From contig CM041465.1 in the NCBI GenBank assembly GCA_023213395.1, positions 7,316,001-7,380,000 on the forward strand: a DNA stretch of 64,000 nucleotides, given 5' to 3'. The notes beneath the pieces were generated by a model. That model was given only the letters and a program-made list of their open reading frames with translations. It did no database searches and had not been told where the DNA came from. Position 1 is the stretch's first letter; each line of letters opens with the position of its first letter. The translations under genes were made by a program, and so were the position numbers. Of this stretch, positions 45,346 to 55,479 are shown piece by piece. This DNA is from Cycas panzhihuaensis. Taxonomy: Eukaryota; Cycadophyta.

Positions 45346-46311
45346 TTAATATGCTTTGGCTTTAGCTATGGATGCAAACTTCCAACACTTTGCTGCAACA
45401 TGACAACTAATATCACAATGCTCACAATAGTTAGAACTTTTAACAAAATTAGTTCTTGTATTCTTTCCTTCTTGCCTTTTAGATGAGTGCAATTTAGGAT
45501 TCTTTTCATACTTATTAGAAGCCTTTAGACATGAATGTAGGTTTCTTGCTTTACTTTCTATTGCAATAGCCATTTTACTTGCTTCTCCAATGGATTGAAC
45601 CTTAAAAAGCCTTAGTTCCTTCCTTATGTATTCATGTAATCCTCCAATGAATTTCATAAGAGTGTTATGTTCATCCATATTAATACCAAATAACATGCCA
45701 TGCTTGAAAAATAAAGAAGTATAATCTTGCACACATACACCTCTTCCTTAGCGTAAATATTGCCAAGTGACCCATTGGTCTTCCTCATGACCTATGGGGT
45801 AGTATTGCTTCTTTATTACTTTCTTAAAATCCATCCATGAAAAAGAAAATACATCATGAGTCTTCAAATATGCATTCCACCATGTCAATGCATGTTTGCA
45901 CAACTTGAACCTAGCAAATGAAAGCTTTTGAGCATTACTATAAGCATAAATTATGAAGTAGGTTTCAAGTTGATCCAACCAATGGTCCAACTTTTCAGCA
46001 TTTACCTCTCTATCATAAGTTGGAACGTCCAACTTTGCCTCCACCTTGAAGGGTTGATGAGATGAAGTACCCCTGTTTTCTTCAAATGAGTGCTTTAAGG
46101 TCTCCTCTTCCTCTTCATGGTTGTGGTCATATGTGGATCCTCCTTCAACTTCCTTCTCTTTGCCTTTGCCCTTGACTAGAGGTAGAAGTTGGGTTATCAT
46201 TTGCATCAAGACTTCTACGTTCTTCTCAAGCTTCTCAAATTTGATTTCTCCATCTTCTTTTTCAGCGATAGTGCTTGGATTCTTTCTTTGTCTTCTTGGT
46301 GATTGTAACAC
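45346..46311 (-). pseudogene. gag: Gypsy-F gag
   Basis: Frame 1 (46311-45748, 187 codons): MLQSPRRQRKNPSTIAEKED, then PTYDREVNAEKLDHWLDQLE and CKHALTWWNAYLKTHD, a Retrotrans_gag-type core. After a stop, 45732-45346 continues with IGGLHEYIRKELRLFKVQS and a knuckle CEHCDISCHVAAKCW, complete in C and H spacing. One or two lesions separate the halves. Confidence 0.85.
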
Positions 46312-46769
46312 AAGAAAAGCTTCTCCTTTCTCTTAGTATCATTTCCTTATCTGTACCATTCAAGTCCCTACAACAAAGTACTCCCAATTCACACCATGTT
46401 TACCAATGAGCAACTATATACCTCCTCCAAAGAGTGGTACATGCATACCCATGGCTATGACGGATATTGGACCAGGTATATTTTAATCTTGTATTAAAGT
46501 TAGTTTTCTCAGTTGGTTATCAAGATAATCCTTGATTAAAGCATAATAGTATAGTTAACCACGCCTCACCAATATTCCGATCAAGTCTAGTCCCAACTTG
46601 AAACCCACACCTCCTTTATGGCATGACATTCTGCCAACCAAAGTATCTCAACCTTGGCGAGTGTGTGTATAGACACAAGATGGCAGAAAATGATATATGT
46701 GATGTGTTTCTTTTAGGGAGGGTGAAAAGATTAACGAATTTGCATCAAACGTACATGTAATTAAAAATA

Positions 46770-46830
46770 GAGTGCTTTTGGAGTGTTTGTTTGGAGTGCT
46801 TTTGGAGTGTTTGTTTGGAGTGCTTTTGGA
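46770..46830. repeat. 24-bp minisatellite, about 2.5 units
   Basis: GAGTGCTTTTGGAGTGTTTG plus TTTG repeated at 46770 and 46794, with a partial unit at 46818. Units are identical, so it is recent. On the minus strand it would read as an eight-residue STPNKHSK repeat, but no gene context supports translation. Confidence 0.9.
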
Positions 46831-46978
46831 AGGTTGAAATAAAATACTAAGAAGTAAGGTGAGGGCAACGAATATTGCTCTGATCCAAGTGTTTTTCACT
46901 CACTTTTGCAATGGGCTTTGAAGCCTTAAAAAGAGAAAGAAATTTTCTTCACCTTTTTTTTTAACAGAAAAGAAGTAG

Positions 46979-47303
46979 TCTTCACTAAAACAATAATAAC
47001 TTTCTCCCATGATAACAAAATTGAGTGCCAATTTTTGTGTTAGAAACTAGACTCAAAACTACATCTTCAGCAATTGGAATGAGGTTGAAAAGAGTTCTGC
47101 AAAATTTTTGGCACCCCTACAAATTGGACAAAACATATTTCTACGAAATCCTTGCTGAAAATAACCATTGTTCACTAAAACAGCAATAACTTTCTCCTAC
47201 AACAACGAAATTGAGTGTCGTTTTTTATGCTGGAAACTAAACTCAAAGCCACATCTTCAGCAATTGAAATCAGGTCAATTGAAGCTCTATAGAATTTTTG
47301 GTA
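46979..47303. repeat. Diverged direct repeat, period about 190 bp
   Basis: Copies at about 46979-47113 and 47168-47303 share TTCACTAAAACA, AATAACTTTCTCC, ACATCTTCAGCAATTG and AATTTTTGG in the same order at roughly 75-80 percent identity. Confidence 0.75.
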
Positions 47304-47852
47304 GACCTATAACGTTCAATAAAAGGATTTTTATTTTTGTAGAAAATCTAACTTGCAAATATCTCATTAGCAAATGAAATATCCATCATTTTCTAATCAC
47401 CAAGATCCCAATATGGGCAAGGTGAGAGCATACAATGATGGATATTATAAATGGTTCCAAACTTTAGAAAAAAAAAAAGAGTTGCACCTCCCCTTACAAA
47501 CATTTCCTTTTACAAATCTAAATACTTAAAAATTTTCAACAGCATTTCCCCTTGAGAAATGAACAAAAAAAAGGGGAAAAAAATAATGGAAAATGAAAAA
47601 ACAAGTACCAAAGGATTGGAATCTTTAAACCTTACAACCTCTTGTATTATACTTCCAAAACCTGCAAAAGTGACAAGAGGAAGAGCAAACAATACTAAAT
47701 AAAAACTTGAAAACTTTTCTAAATACACTTACACAATCTCCATTCACCACATGTTAAACCTCATGGTTTACCTTATGTTTATAATGTTAAGCTAAAGTAT
47801 TTTCTATTCTTGTATTATGTGTGCACTTTTGCACTTTTGTACTTTAGGTGTA

Positions 47853-47876
47853 ACTTTATCACTTAAGTGATAAAGT
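47853..47876. other. Perfect 24-nt palindrome, Copia-G 5' LTR
   Basis: Centred on CTTAAG; each half is ACTTTATCACTT or its complement. Also perfect at 48797-48820. Copia-B keeps it with one to three mismatches and Copia-H with a single inserted A near the centre. Confidence 0.85.
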
Positions 47877-47991
47877 ACACACCCACTTTATGTCTAGTGA
47901 CATAACGTTGTAACTTAAGGGTCAAATGACCCCCTTGCACTTTTGCTCACATGAGCTCCCAATGGACACTTGTCCTACATGCAAGCATGCA

Positions 47992-48021
47992 TTGCATGAT
48001 TGACACTTGTCAATCATGCAA
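47992..48021. other. Conserved LTR hairpin, Copia-G 5' LTR
   Basis: Arms TTGCATGATTGACA and TGTCAATCATGCAA around CT, perfectly paired over 14 bp. Compared with Copia-B, two pairs have changed on both sides. Confidence 0.8.
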
Positions 48022-48296
48022 TAGCCTTTGGTCTCTCATCTTCTTCTATTTAAAGAGGCCTCTCTTCATTGTTGCTCATCTAAGGAGGAGGAGCTCATTG
48101 TTATTCTGTCAGTTTGCTAATCAAGCTGAAGCATTCTTTGGTGGTTGGACTAATTCCAACCCCCCATTTCTGGTATCTTGATCTTGCTCCTATTTCACTT
48201 TGTGTTCTTTATGTTCAATGCTTTCATGCATTTGCAGTATTGTGCTTGTACTTATGATCTTGGGACTAATGTGGCCTAATGCCCATTTTTCACATT

Positions 48297-48308
48297 TGGT
48301 ATCAGAGC
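48297..48308 (+). other. Copia-G primer-binding site
   Basis: TGGTATCAGAGC, perfect, two bases after the LTR. It is also the left edge of the internal deletion. Confidence 0.92.
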
Positions 48309-48690
48309 TGTTTCATGGAGTTGCAAGAAGCAACCAAATGTTACCTTGTCCTCCACTGAGGTAATACAAAGTCAGCCGCAGCCTTGTGAGGCTATCCGGC
48401 TCGACGGATTCTTGGTGAGCTTGATTTCAGCAGCAGCAATGACCAAAGATTCATTGTGACAATCGAGTGTCCTCAAGCTAACTAAGAATCCAGCTTTTCC
48501 ACGCGACGACCAAACATATTGAAGTTCACCACCATTTCATCGTGAGCATGTACACAGTGGTGAGATCACACTTCAATATTGACCAACGGAGCAGCAGACG
48601 ACAGATATCTTTACCAAGCCACTTGGTAGAGACAAATTTGTAAAATTTAGAGATGGTCTAGGAGTCCGACTCAACATTATAAACAATAGG
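48309..48690 (+). pseudogene. Copia-G RNase H remnant
   Basis: Fragments in changing frames: SWSCKKQPNVTLSSTE, ACEAIRL, SVLKLTKNP, HREHVHSGEITLQY, DIFTKPLGRDKFVKFRDGLG. They match the end of Copia-B RNase H, with many small indels despite near-identical LTRs. Confidence 0.8.
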
Positions 48691-48796
48691 GGGGGTGTTA
48701 AACCTCATGGTTTACCTTATGTTTATAATGTTAAGCTAATGTATTTTCTATTCTTGTATTATGTGTGCACTTTTGCACTTTTGTACTTTTGGTGTA

Positions 48797-48820
48797 ACTT
48801 TATCACTTAAGTGATAAAGT
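48797..48820. other. Perfect 24-nt palindrome, Copia-G 3' LTR
   Basis: Same palindrome as 47853-47876. Confidence 0.85.
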
Positions 48821-48934
48821 ACACACCCACTTTATGTCTAGTGACATAACGTTGTAACTTAAGGGTCAAATGACCCCCTTGCACTTTTGCTCACATGAGC
48901 TCCCAATGGACACTTGTCCTACATGCAAGATGCA

Positions 48935-48964
48935 TTGCATGATTGACACTTGTCAATCATGCAA
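48935..48964. other. Conserved LTR hairpin, Copia-G 3' LTR
   Basis: Identical arms to the 5' LTR copy at 47992-48021. Confidence 0.8.
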
Positions 48965-49307
48965 TAGCCTTTGGCCTCTCATCTTCTTCTATTTAAAGAG
49001 GCCTCTCTTCATTGTTGCTCATCTAAGGAGGAGGAGCTCATTGTTATTCTGTCAGTTTGCTAATCAAGTCAAGCATTCTTGGTGGTTGGACTAATTCCAA
49101 CCCCCCATTTCTGGTATCTTGATCTTGCTCCTATTTCACTTTGTGTTCTTTATGTTTCATGCTTTCATGCATTTGCAGTATTGTGCTTGTACTTATGATC
49201 TTGGGACTAATGTGGCCTAATGCCCATTTTTCACACCACATAGATTGTGGGGGGGGAGGAAGTGATGACTCCATCGCAAGTGCAAGTGAGGAATATGATG
49301 CAAGCTA

Positions 49308-49319
49308 ACTCTGATACCA
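49308..49319 (-). other. Primer-binding-site relic, minus strand
   Basis: ACTCTGATACCA, the complement of TGGTATCAGAGT, lies between Copia-G and Copia-H. A minus-strand LTR-like segment follows at 49320. Confidence 0.5.
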
Positions 49320-49633
49320 ATTGAAAAGAGAGAATCTAGCCTTCATTTCCATGCACTATACACAAAGGCAAACATGGGAGCAAGAGAAACTTGAGAGAAA
49401 AATAGTAGTTCTCACAAAATGGGGAGGTAAGAATGAGCCTCCTCCATTGAGCTTTGCTTTATATAGATGAGAGAGTGCATTAGGGTTAGGGTTTTCCCTA
49501 ATGAGATGAAATTACACATAATACATATGAAATTGCATTTCACCTAAGTGATCTAATTTAAAATTCACTTAAGAACCTTTTAGGAATAATAAACTAATGT
49601 AATGACCTTGTGACATTAACTCGTTTCCCTTAT
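49320..49633 (-). repeat. Candidate minus-strand 5' LTR
   Basis: Lies upstream of the primer-binding-site relic in minus orientation and holds a minus-strand CTATATAAAGC box near 49470-49480. It abuts the truncated start of Copia-H. It may be the 5' LTR of Gypsy-F or a separate lost element; no second copy was found. Confidence 0.4.
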
Positions 49634-50829
49634 GGCTAAAGTGTTTTGTGTTGATGAGCCTTTCACTTTTGAGAAGGCATATAAAAGTGAAAAGTAGAAA
49701 GCTACCATGGATGAAGAAATCCATTCTATTGAAAAGAATGAAACATGAGATTTGGTGGAATTACCTAAAAACAAACAGGCAATCAGTTATAAATGGATTT
49801 ATAAAACCAAATTTTACTCTTATGGTTCAATCGAGCATCATAAGGCTTCACTTGTTGCAAAGGGTTTTAAACAAAAGGAAAACATTGATTATGAAGAGAC
49901 CTTTGCAACAATTGCAAACATGAATACCATCAGACTCATATTGGCCTTAGCTGCTCAATGCATATGGCCAATCTACTAGATAGACGTGAAGAGTGCATTT
50001 CTCAATGCCAATCTTCAAGAGGAGGTATATTTGGAGCAACCTCCTAGATACATTGAATAAGGCACAGAACATTTGATTTGTTGCCTCAAGAAGGCATTGT
50101 ACGGTTTAAAACAAGCCCCAAGAACATGGTACTCTAAAATCAATGATTATTTTTTGAGACATGGATATCATCGATTTATATCAAACCCTAACTTATATAT
50201 AAAAGTTAGGGAGAACCATGTAGTCTTTATCATTTTGTATGTTGATGACTAAGTGATCATAGGAAATGACACTAAAATGATTTGAATTCTCCAAGATGAT
50301 CTAAAGAGGAGTTCTAAGATGACCGATCTTGAACTCTTCCATTATTTCTTAGGCATGGAGGTATGGCAACAACTAGGTCATATCTTCCTTTCCCAAGCAA
50401 AGTATTCTTAGGACATTTTGTAACATTTTAGAATGGAGAACTTAATACCGTTGCCAATACCTATGGAGAATGGAACTAAGTTATCACTTGAAGAAGTAAT
50501 AGAATCAGCAAATCCTACATTATACTGGCAACTAGTGGGTAGCCTAATCTATCTCACCAATACAATACTAAATATTTCATTTGCAATCGAGAGTTGTTCT
50601 AGATACGTGTCTCAACCTAATCAAAAACATTGGAATGCAACAAAACATATGTTGAGATACGTCAAAGGCACATTACAGCATGGCCTTCAGTATACGCATA
50701 ATAAAAACTTCATCTTGGAGGGGTTCTCAGATTCTGATTAGACAAGTTGCCAAGATAACCACTAATCAACCTTAGGATATTGCTTCACCCTTGGTTCAGG
50801 AGTCATTTCGTGGAATTCCAAGAAGCAAC
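49634..50829 (+). pseudogene. Copia-H RT and RNase H, first part
   Basis: AISYKWIYKTKFYSYGS, IDVKSAFLNANLQEEVYL, CCLKKALYGLKQAPRTWYSK, LYVDD followed by a stop, LGMEVWQQLGHIFLSQ, then GSLIYLTNTILNISFAI and ILEGFSDSD. At least nine stops, several at tryptophan codons. The last residues SWNSKKQ continue at 56328 as QPNVALLSTEAEYK. Confidence 0.85.
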
Positions 50830-51686
50830 TGTTGGGACATATTGTGACACATAGGCCTCGAGGAAAACGGAATACAGGCTTGTATTGACCAAAGGAATGC
50901 AAGTATGGACCGTACGGAGGTACGCACAAGGCGAAACAGTGAAGAAATCAGCATTTTGGGTACGTATGACAAAGGCATTTAGAACGGGTACGTACTACGA
51001 CACGCATCAAAGAGCGGAATAGAATCGAGCAAGCAGACGCATAACAAGACGGACCGGGAGGCCTAGGAAGCTACCAGATGTACGTACGGACCTAAAGAGA
51101 CATTAGTTAAAGTGTATAACTAATGATTAAAGTGAAAGGGTACCTTAGTGACAAAAAGGAATGGTTATGACTTTGGGTCATAACCTTTCATCCAAAAGGT
51201 ATCAAAGGGACATATTTAATGGTGCTTTGAGGACCATTCCAGTGTGAGAGTCGAGTTATTCATTCCTATGTCATGTGCTCGAGGGTGAGAGCCGGATATC
51301 AGGGGTACGCAAAGGTGCAGGAGACAGTACGCATGACAGCCAATTGGAGCATCATTGTATGATAAGTACCACCTGGGTACGCATTGTAACAGAAAGACTG
51401 TATGCTACTGGAATGCTCAGGAATGCATTCAAGCCTCTGTGTAAATGAACTGTTGACTTAATAAAAGGAAGAGTTACGTGGAATTTGGTGTATTCTTGGT
51501 GTTGTGATGATGATTTGCTGAGTATGTATTGATTTACATCTGCCGTGTACCATTCGTGAATTATATATGGAATGCATGTGGAATGTATGTGAATGACCAT
51601 GTTGATGATCCACGAAACTAGACTATAGCCCGTGTAAACCTTGACAAGTGTACCGATTCCACAAGGGGTGGAATCCACCAACAACA
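50830..51686 (+). repeat. Gypsy-I 5' LTR
   Basis: TGTTGGGACATA to CAACA. It contains at least seven TACGTA or TACGCA motifs and a CCGTACGG palindrome. The segment of about 50875-51105 differs strongly from the 3' LTR while the rest is nearly identical. Confidence 0.92.
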
Positions 51687-51823
51687 TTGGTTCCGCTGCT
51701 CACGTCCGCTGAGGAGGGACAGGCCTAGGGGTTTCAAGGGAAAAGAATGTGTAAAGGGCAGAGGACCACGGCGCCGTCAGAATGGCGGGTCAGAACTAAG
51801 CCACCGGCCAGTGGGACCTTCCA

Positions 51824-53425
51824 ATGCCACCTAAGAGGCCTTCAAGGTCGGAAGAGCCCCGAAGGATACTTCACCCAAGGAAAAGGAAACCAAAGAAACA
51901 AAGGGCACTAAGATGGTCAAAAGAAGCAAAACTCAGAAGGGCGAGGAGGTTAAGTTCGCAAAACAATGAGACTAAGGGACAGTCTGTTGAAGGATCTGAG
52001 GCAAGTGGAGCCCAGACACCTCAGGAAGAGGAAAACCATGGCGAACGCATGGTATTGACACCAGCCCTATCGAGATGATTTGTTTAGCTTGGAGATTGAA
52101 GGGAAGCCAAAAGTGGATGAAAAACATGAAGAGATCCTAACAGAGAGAAGTATACCAGTGGAGGACAGCCCGAAGGACCTAGGTGACAGCGATAAGAAGG
52201 CGGAGGAAGATCCTCAAGATATTGGGAAAACAAGCTAACGAGACAGCTTTTTGAAGATTCGACAGAAAGGGGATCTGACCAATCTTACATTATGGTAACG
52301 CCATTGACTATACAAGTTCCAGGTGTAGTGGAACCTATACACATAAAAACTCCATTTAAAAATCCGCTTTTTGGGAAAGAGAATATAGCGGTAGTTACTC
52401 CCAGTGCATCCCCAAAGGAGGGAGGAAGGGAAAGATCACCGTCAGGTGGGGGACAATTGCAATCTCCCAAAATGGACGATTATAGAGACTTTGGGAAATT
52501 AATCTTTAATGATACTTCAGACGCAGCAGAGCACGTGTATCTATTTCAGAATCTCATTGATGTCAAAAAGATTACAGACGAAGATGAAATCAAAGCACGC
52601 TTCGCCTATACATTGAGAGGAGTACCCTTGGCTTGGTATAAGGAAACAAACAAGAATGAACCATGGGTGAAGATTAAGAAAGCGTTTGAAGAAAGATTTC
52701 AAAAGTTTCGCAGTAATGAAGCCGTCGAAATCGCACTGCGAGAGATCAGACAGAGACCGGGAGAATCTGTCTTAACTTACATTAGCCGAATGAAAATTAT
52801 AGCAGCGAACATGATCAATGAGACGATAACGGATCATAATATGAAGAATTACTTTGTAAGAGGGCTGAATGAAAAGTTGCGAGCTATGATGCATGCTCAT
52901 CCGTTAAAGTCATTCAAGAATGCTCAGGATCTGGCATTAGATTTTGAAATGGAAATGGATGCCCAAGCAAGAGGACAAGATTCCTTGCTGTTAAGATTAC
53001 AAGACGAGATTAGAGAGCTGAAACAAAACCAATACAACCGACCCTTCTGCCAGGTAGGGGTAGCAGAAGAGAAATCGGAATTGGAGGCACTAAGAAAAGA
53101 GGTAGCAAGATTGAAAATCAGAAATAACCGGGAAGAAGAAGAGACGCCCAAAAAGAAAGAGCACACTGGAAGAGTAACCAAGTGGTGCCACATCTGTGAA
53201 GAAAACTCACATACCACCCGGGAATGTGATTTGAATTTAAAAAACAGTGCGACGCACCAACAAGAGAAGTGGTGCCACATATGTGAGGTTGACACACATA
53301 CAACCAAGGATTGTTTCTACAATCCTGTGGGAAAAGCATCTGAGGTCGAGGTCAGGGGAGAGGCAACCCACCTCGTAATGTGTATACAACGAGGGCGCAC
53401 GGAACCCTCGAGGAAGAAACAATGA
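51824..53425 (+). pseudogene. gag: Gypsy-I gag
   Basis: N-terminal part from ATG 51824 (MPPKRPSRSEEPRR), frameshifted near 52070. The core is open for 377 codons from 52292: KMDDYRDFGKLIFNDTSDAA, LRGVPLAWYKETNKNEPW, LREIRQRPGESVLTYISRMK, YFVRGLNEKLRAMMHAHPLK. A coiled-coil-like Glu/Lys/Leu stretch (about residues 255-300) precedes two knuckles, WCHICEENSHTTRECDL and WCHICEVDTHTTKDCFY. Gypsy-E gag is the nearest relative. This copy lacks the nonsense codons shared by the two Gypsy-E copies. Confidence 0.88.
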
Positions 53426-54070
53426 TGGGGAGATGCCTCATCTGTTTCACGCCTGCAATCGAAGTCCGAATGCCCAATGAAGCAAGAATACAAACAAGGT
53501 TGTCAGAGGCAGAATTGTGGCCCAAGCGACCACAAAACAGAGGATTGTAAGGGCAAAGCCAAAGCGACTAACCTGATGACAGTCATACCAGAAACCAAGA
53601 ATGTGAAATTACAAAACAAGCAGAAAGAGAAATTGGATAAAGGATATCCAAACCCACCAACAGAAATGGATCGATACAAACGAGCAAAACAAGTGTTAGA
53701 TGGTTTAGTCCGGGAAGAGAATATACTACCAATGGGTAAACCGGAAACAAAATATGTTTATGTTCGGAAAAATAAACAAAAAGAGCAAGAAAAACTACCG
53801 GAAGAACTTACGACAAAACCGCAAATGGTGCAAATGGAAGAGTTGTTTAAAAGATTACCAGCAGAAGATATTCCCAGAATGTTGCTATTGATGGAAAATC
53901 TAGTGAAACAGTTACAGTTAACTATTCCTCTGTCCCAAGTTATTGATTGGATCAAAGGAGGAGTGTTACGTAAAAGGAATTACCAAGAGTTGGAAGCAAA
54001 TTATACCATCATTCGACATGGATCCGATGGTAACCATGTCAGTCTTGGGGGAAACATTTCCACGGGTAAT
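53426..54070 (+). pseudogene. Gypsy-I gag tail and linker
   Basis: Open from 53477 to 54076. A CQRQNCGPSDHKTEDCKGKA knuckle near 53500 is complete; an upstream CLICF-like knuckle is broken by a frame change. Then YPNPPTEMDRYKRAKQVLDG, VYVRKNKQKEQEKLPEEL, MEELFKRLPAEDIPRML and VIDWIKGGVLRKRNYQELEA. No enzyme motif in this part. Confidence 0.7.
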
Positions 54071-54624
54071 TGTTGATGGAGGCGCAGATGAACGACATTA
54101 CCGGTGCAACATGGCGTAAACTGGGAAGTCCGAAGTTGGAAGCGGCGACCTATTCGTTAAAATTGGCTAACGAACTATTGGTACGACCCTTGGGCAGATT
54201 GGCCAACATCAAGGTGGATGTGGTAGGAATTGTCGTAAAGATCGATTTTACGATTGTGGAAACGGAGAAAGGTGCAACTCCCTATCCAGCCTTATTGGGG
54301 AGACCATGGCTATACAAAACCCAATGTCTCCAAAGTTGGAAAGACGTAACCTTCACCTTGTCAGATGAAGGGAATGTAGTATTACCGATGTTGGGGAAGA
54401 ATTCCATTGAAGCGATACCTGACGATGGTTCAAGTACAACCATTGCGAGTGAAGCAACGGCTTCTTCGTTTGGCGAAGAAAATCTCTACCATATGGCAGA
54501 AGAGCCCACCACGTCAACTAACCACCAGCAAGAAGAAGAACCGACGACTTTTGGAGAAATTTACAACTCTGCAGATGGGAAACAGGATGAGATTTGTGGA
54601 TTATTGGCTACGGGACGCATATAA
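54055..54624 (+). pseudogene. Gypsy-I retropepsin-like protease
   Basis: RVIVDGGAD near 54063-54089 is a D-G-G-A form of the aspartic protease active site; a frame change follows at once. The 184-codon frame from 54070 continues ITGATWRKLGSPKLEAATY, then VDVVGIVVKIDFTIVE and YPALLGRPWLYKTQCLQSW, which is the flap and ALLGRPWL alpha-helix region of plant gypsy proteases. Confidence 0.75.
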
Positions 54625-54726
54625 AGTCAACCCCTCATCCTATAGATGTAACCTACTTTCTCGAAATGTGACTGAAATAGTTGCCACCCGTAAGATAGAA
54701 ATCATGGAGAATATGTTGGAAATTAT

Positions 54727-55092
54727 GTGAAGCCCTTTTATGGAGAACCACTATGTGGAATTTCCCATTCGAGACATTATAGAGAACATTGGTTAGGAGA
54801 AGACCAATTAAGGGATCATAAGAAGAAATCGACAAAGCATACCACACCAAGGAAAAGGCGAAAAAGGACAAGGCACGACCGCCATGACAAGACATCGTAT
54901 TTCAAGAAGGGTGATCGAGTATGGCGATTCGACAACAAATCCCAAACAACCCAAGGAGAATTGAAGATGCATTGGAAAGGCCCATATATGATTGAGAAAG
55001 TGTACCAGAATGGCACTATCAAGTTGAAAACTATCGCCGCCTATTACCCCGAAATGGTCAAGGGTAGTAAACTGAAACCCTATATCAACTAG
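54727..55092 (+). pseudogene. Gypsy-I integrase C-terminal fragment
   Basis: 121 codons. The diagnostic part is SYFKKGDRVWRFDNKSQ, ELKMHWKGPYMIEKVYQNG and KGSKLKPYIN, the C-terminal domain of a gypsy integrase ending at the usual pol stop. The catalytic core is absent, so a deletion joins protease to this tail. Confidence 0.8.
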
Positions 55093-55479
55093 GGTGGAGC
55101 AACTTACCAGTCGAATCAGTTGGTTGTACTATAGCGTGTTGCATGAAGTTGAGGCAAAATTGAATTGCCTTGATACCGGAACGTGATTCAGTTCGGTATG
55201 TAACATAAAATACAAAAAAAAATTAAAAAACAGCAAAACAACCGTAACTCATATCATATAAGCAATATGGTGAAACATGGAGGAAAGATATATCATCATA
55301 CGAAAAATCAAGGTTAAGGTGAAAAAAACAAAGCGCCAATAGATGAGGATTTATTAACCAAGAATGGCGACCAGAGGCAGCAGGAGCAAATTTTAGAATG
55401 TAGAGGGGAGGAATACCCCAAATTTTGAATTTTTTGTTGAGCAAGGATGCTCAACCCAATCATGTTGACCCGGGATAGA

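Larger units (their letters stand above)
41004..46400 (-). mobile_element. Gypsy-F, minus-strand Ty3-gypsy element
   Basis: Read right to left: gag 46311-45346, protease 45190-44604, RT 44662-43697, RNase H 43657-43406, integrase 43354-42607, integrase tail 42588-41908. This is gypsy order (RT before integrase). The left boundary is inferred from where Gypsy-E homology ends (TGATCCC at 41004). The right boundary, primer-binding site and 5' LTR could not be placed. Confidence 0.85.
46312..47746. other. Gypsy-F upstream region with internal repeats
   Basis: No coding frame of known type. Holds the 24-bp and 190-bp repeats listed separately. Probably leader or LTR of Gypsy-F, but no primer-binding site was found. 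Confidence 0.4.
47752..48294 (+). repeat. Copia-G 5' LTR
   Basis: TGTTAAACC to TTTTTCACA. It contains a perfect 24-nt palindrome (47853-47876), the 30-nt hairpin (47992-48021) and a TATTTAAAGAGG promoter-like box near 48046. Confidence 0.95.
47752..49235 (+). mobile_element. Copia-G, internally deleted copia derivative
   Basis: 543-bp and 540-bp LTRs differing by a few bases, exact TSD CCACA (47747-47751 and 49236-49240). The interior is only about 400 bp: a primer-binding site joined directly to the last part of RNase H, then the polypurine tract. It cannot encode any complete protein and would depend on proteins of a related element. Confidence 0.95.
48696..49235 (+). repeat. Copia-G 3' LTR
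   Basis: 540 bp, preceded by an AATAGGGGGGG purine tract. Differs from the 5' LTR at about five bases plus a few 1-3 bp indels. Confidence 0.95.

Noticed and set aside
46770-46830. STPNKHSK repeat protein on the minus strand
   Set aside because: The frame is short, has no conserved context and simply translates a 24-bp minisatellite.
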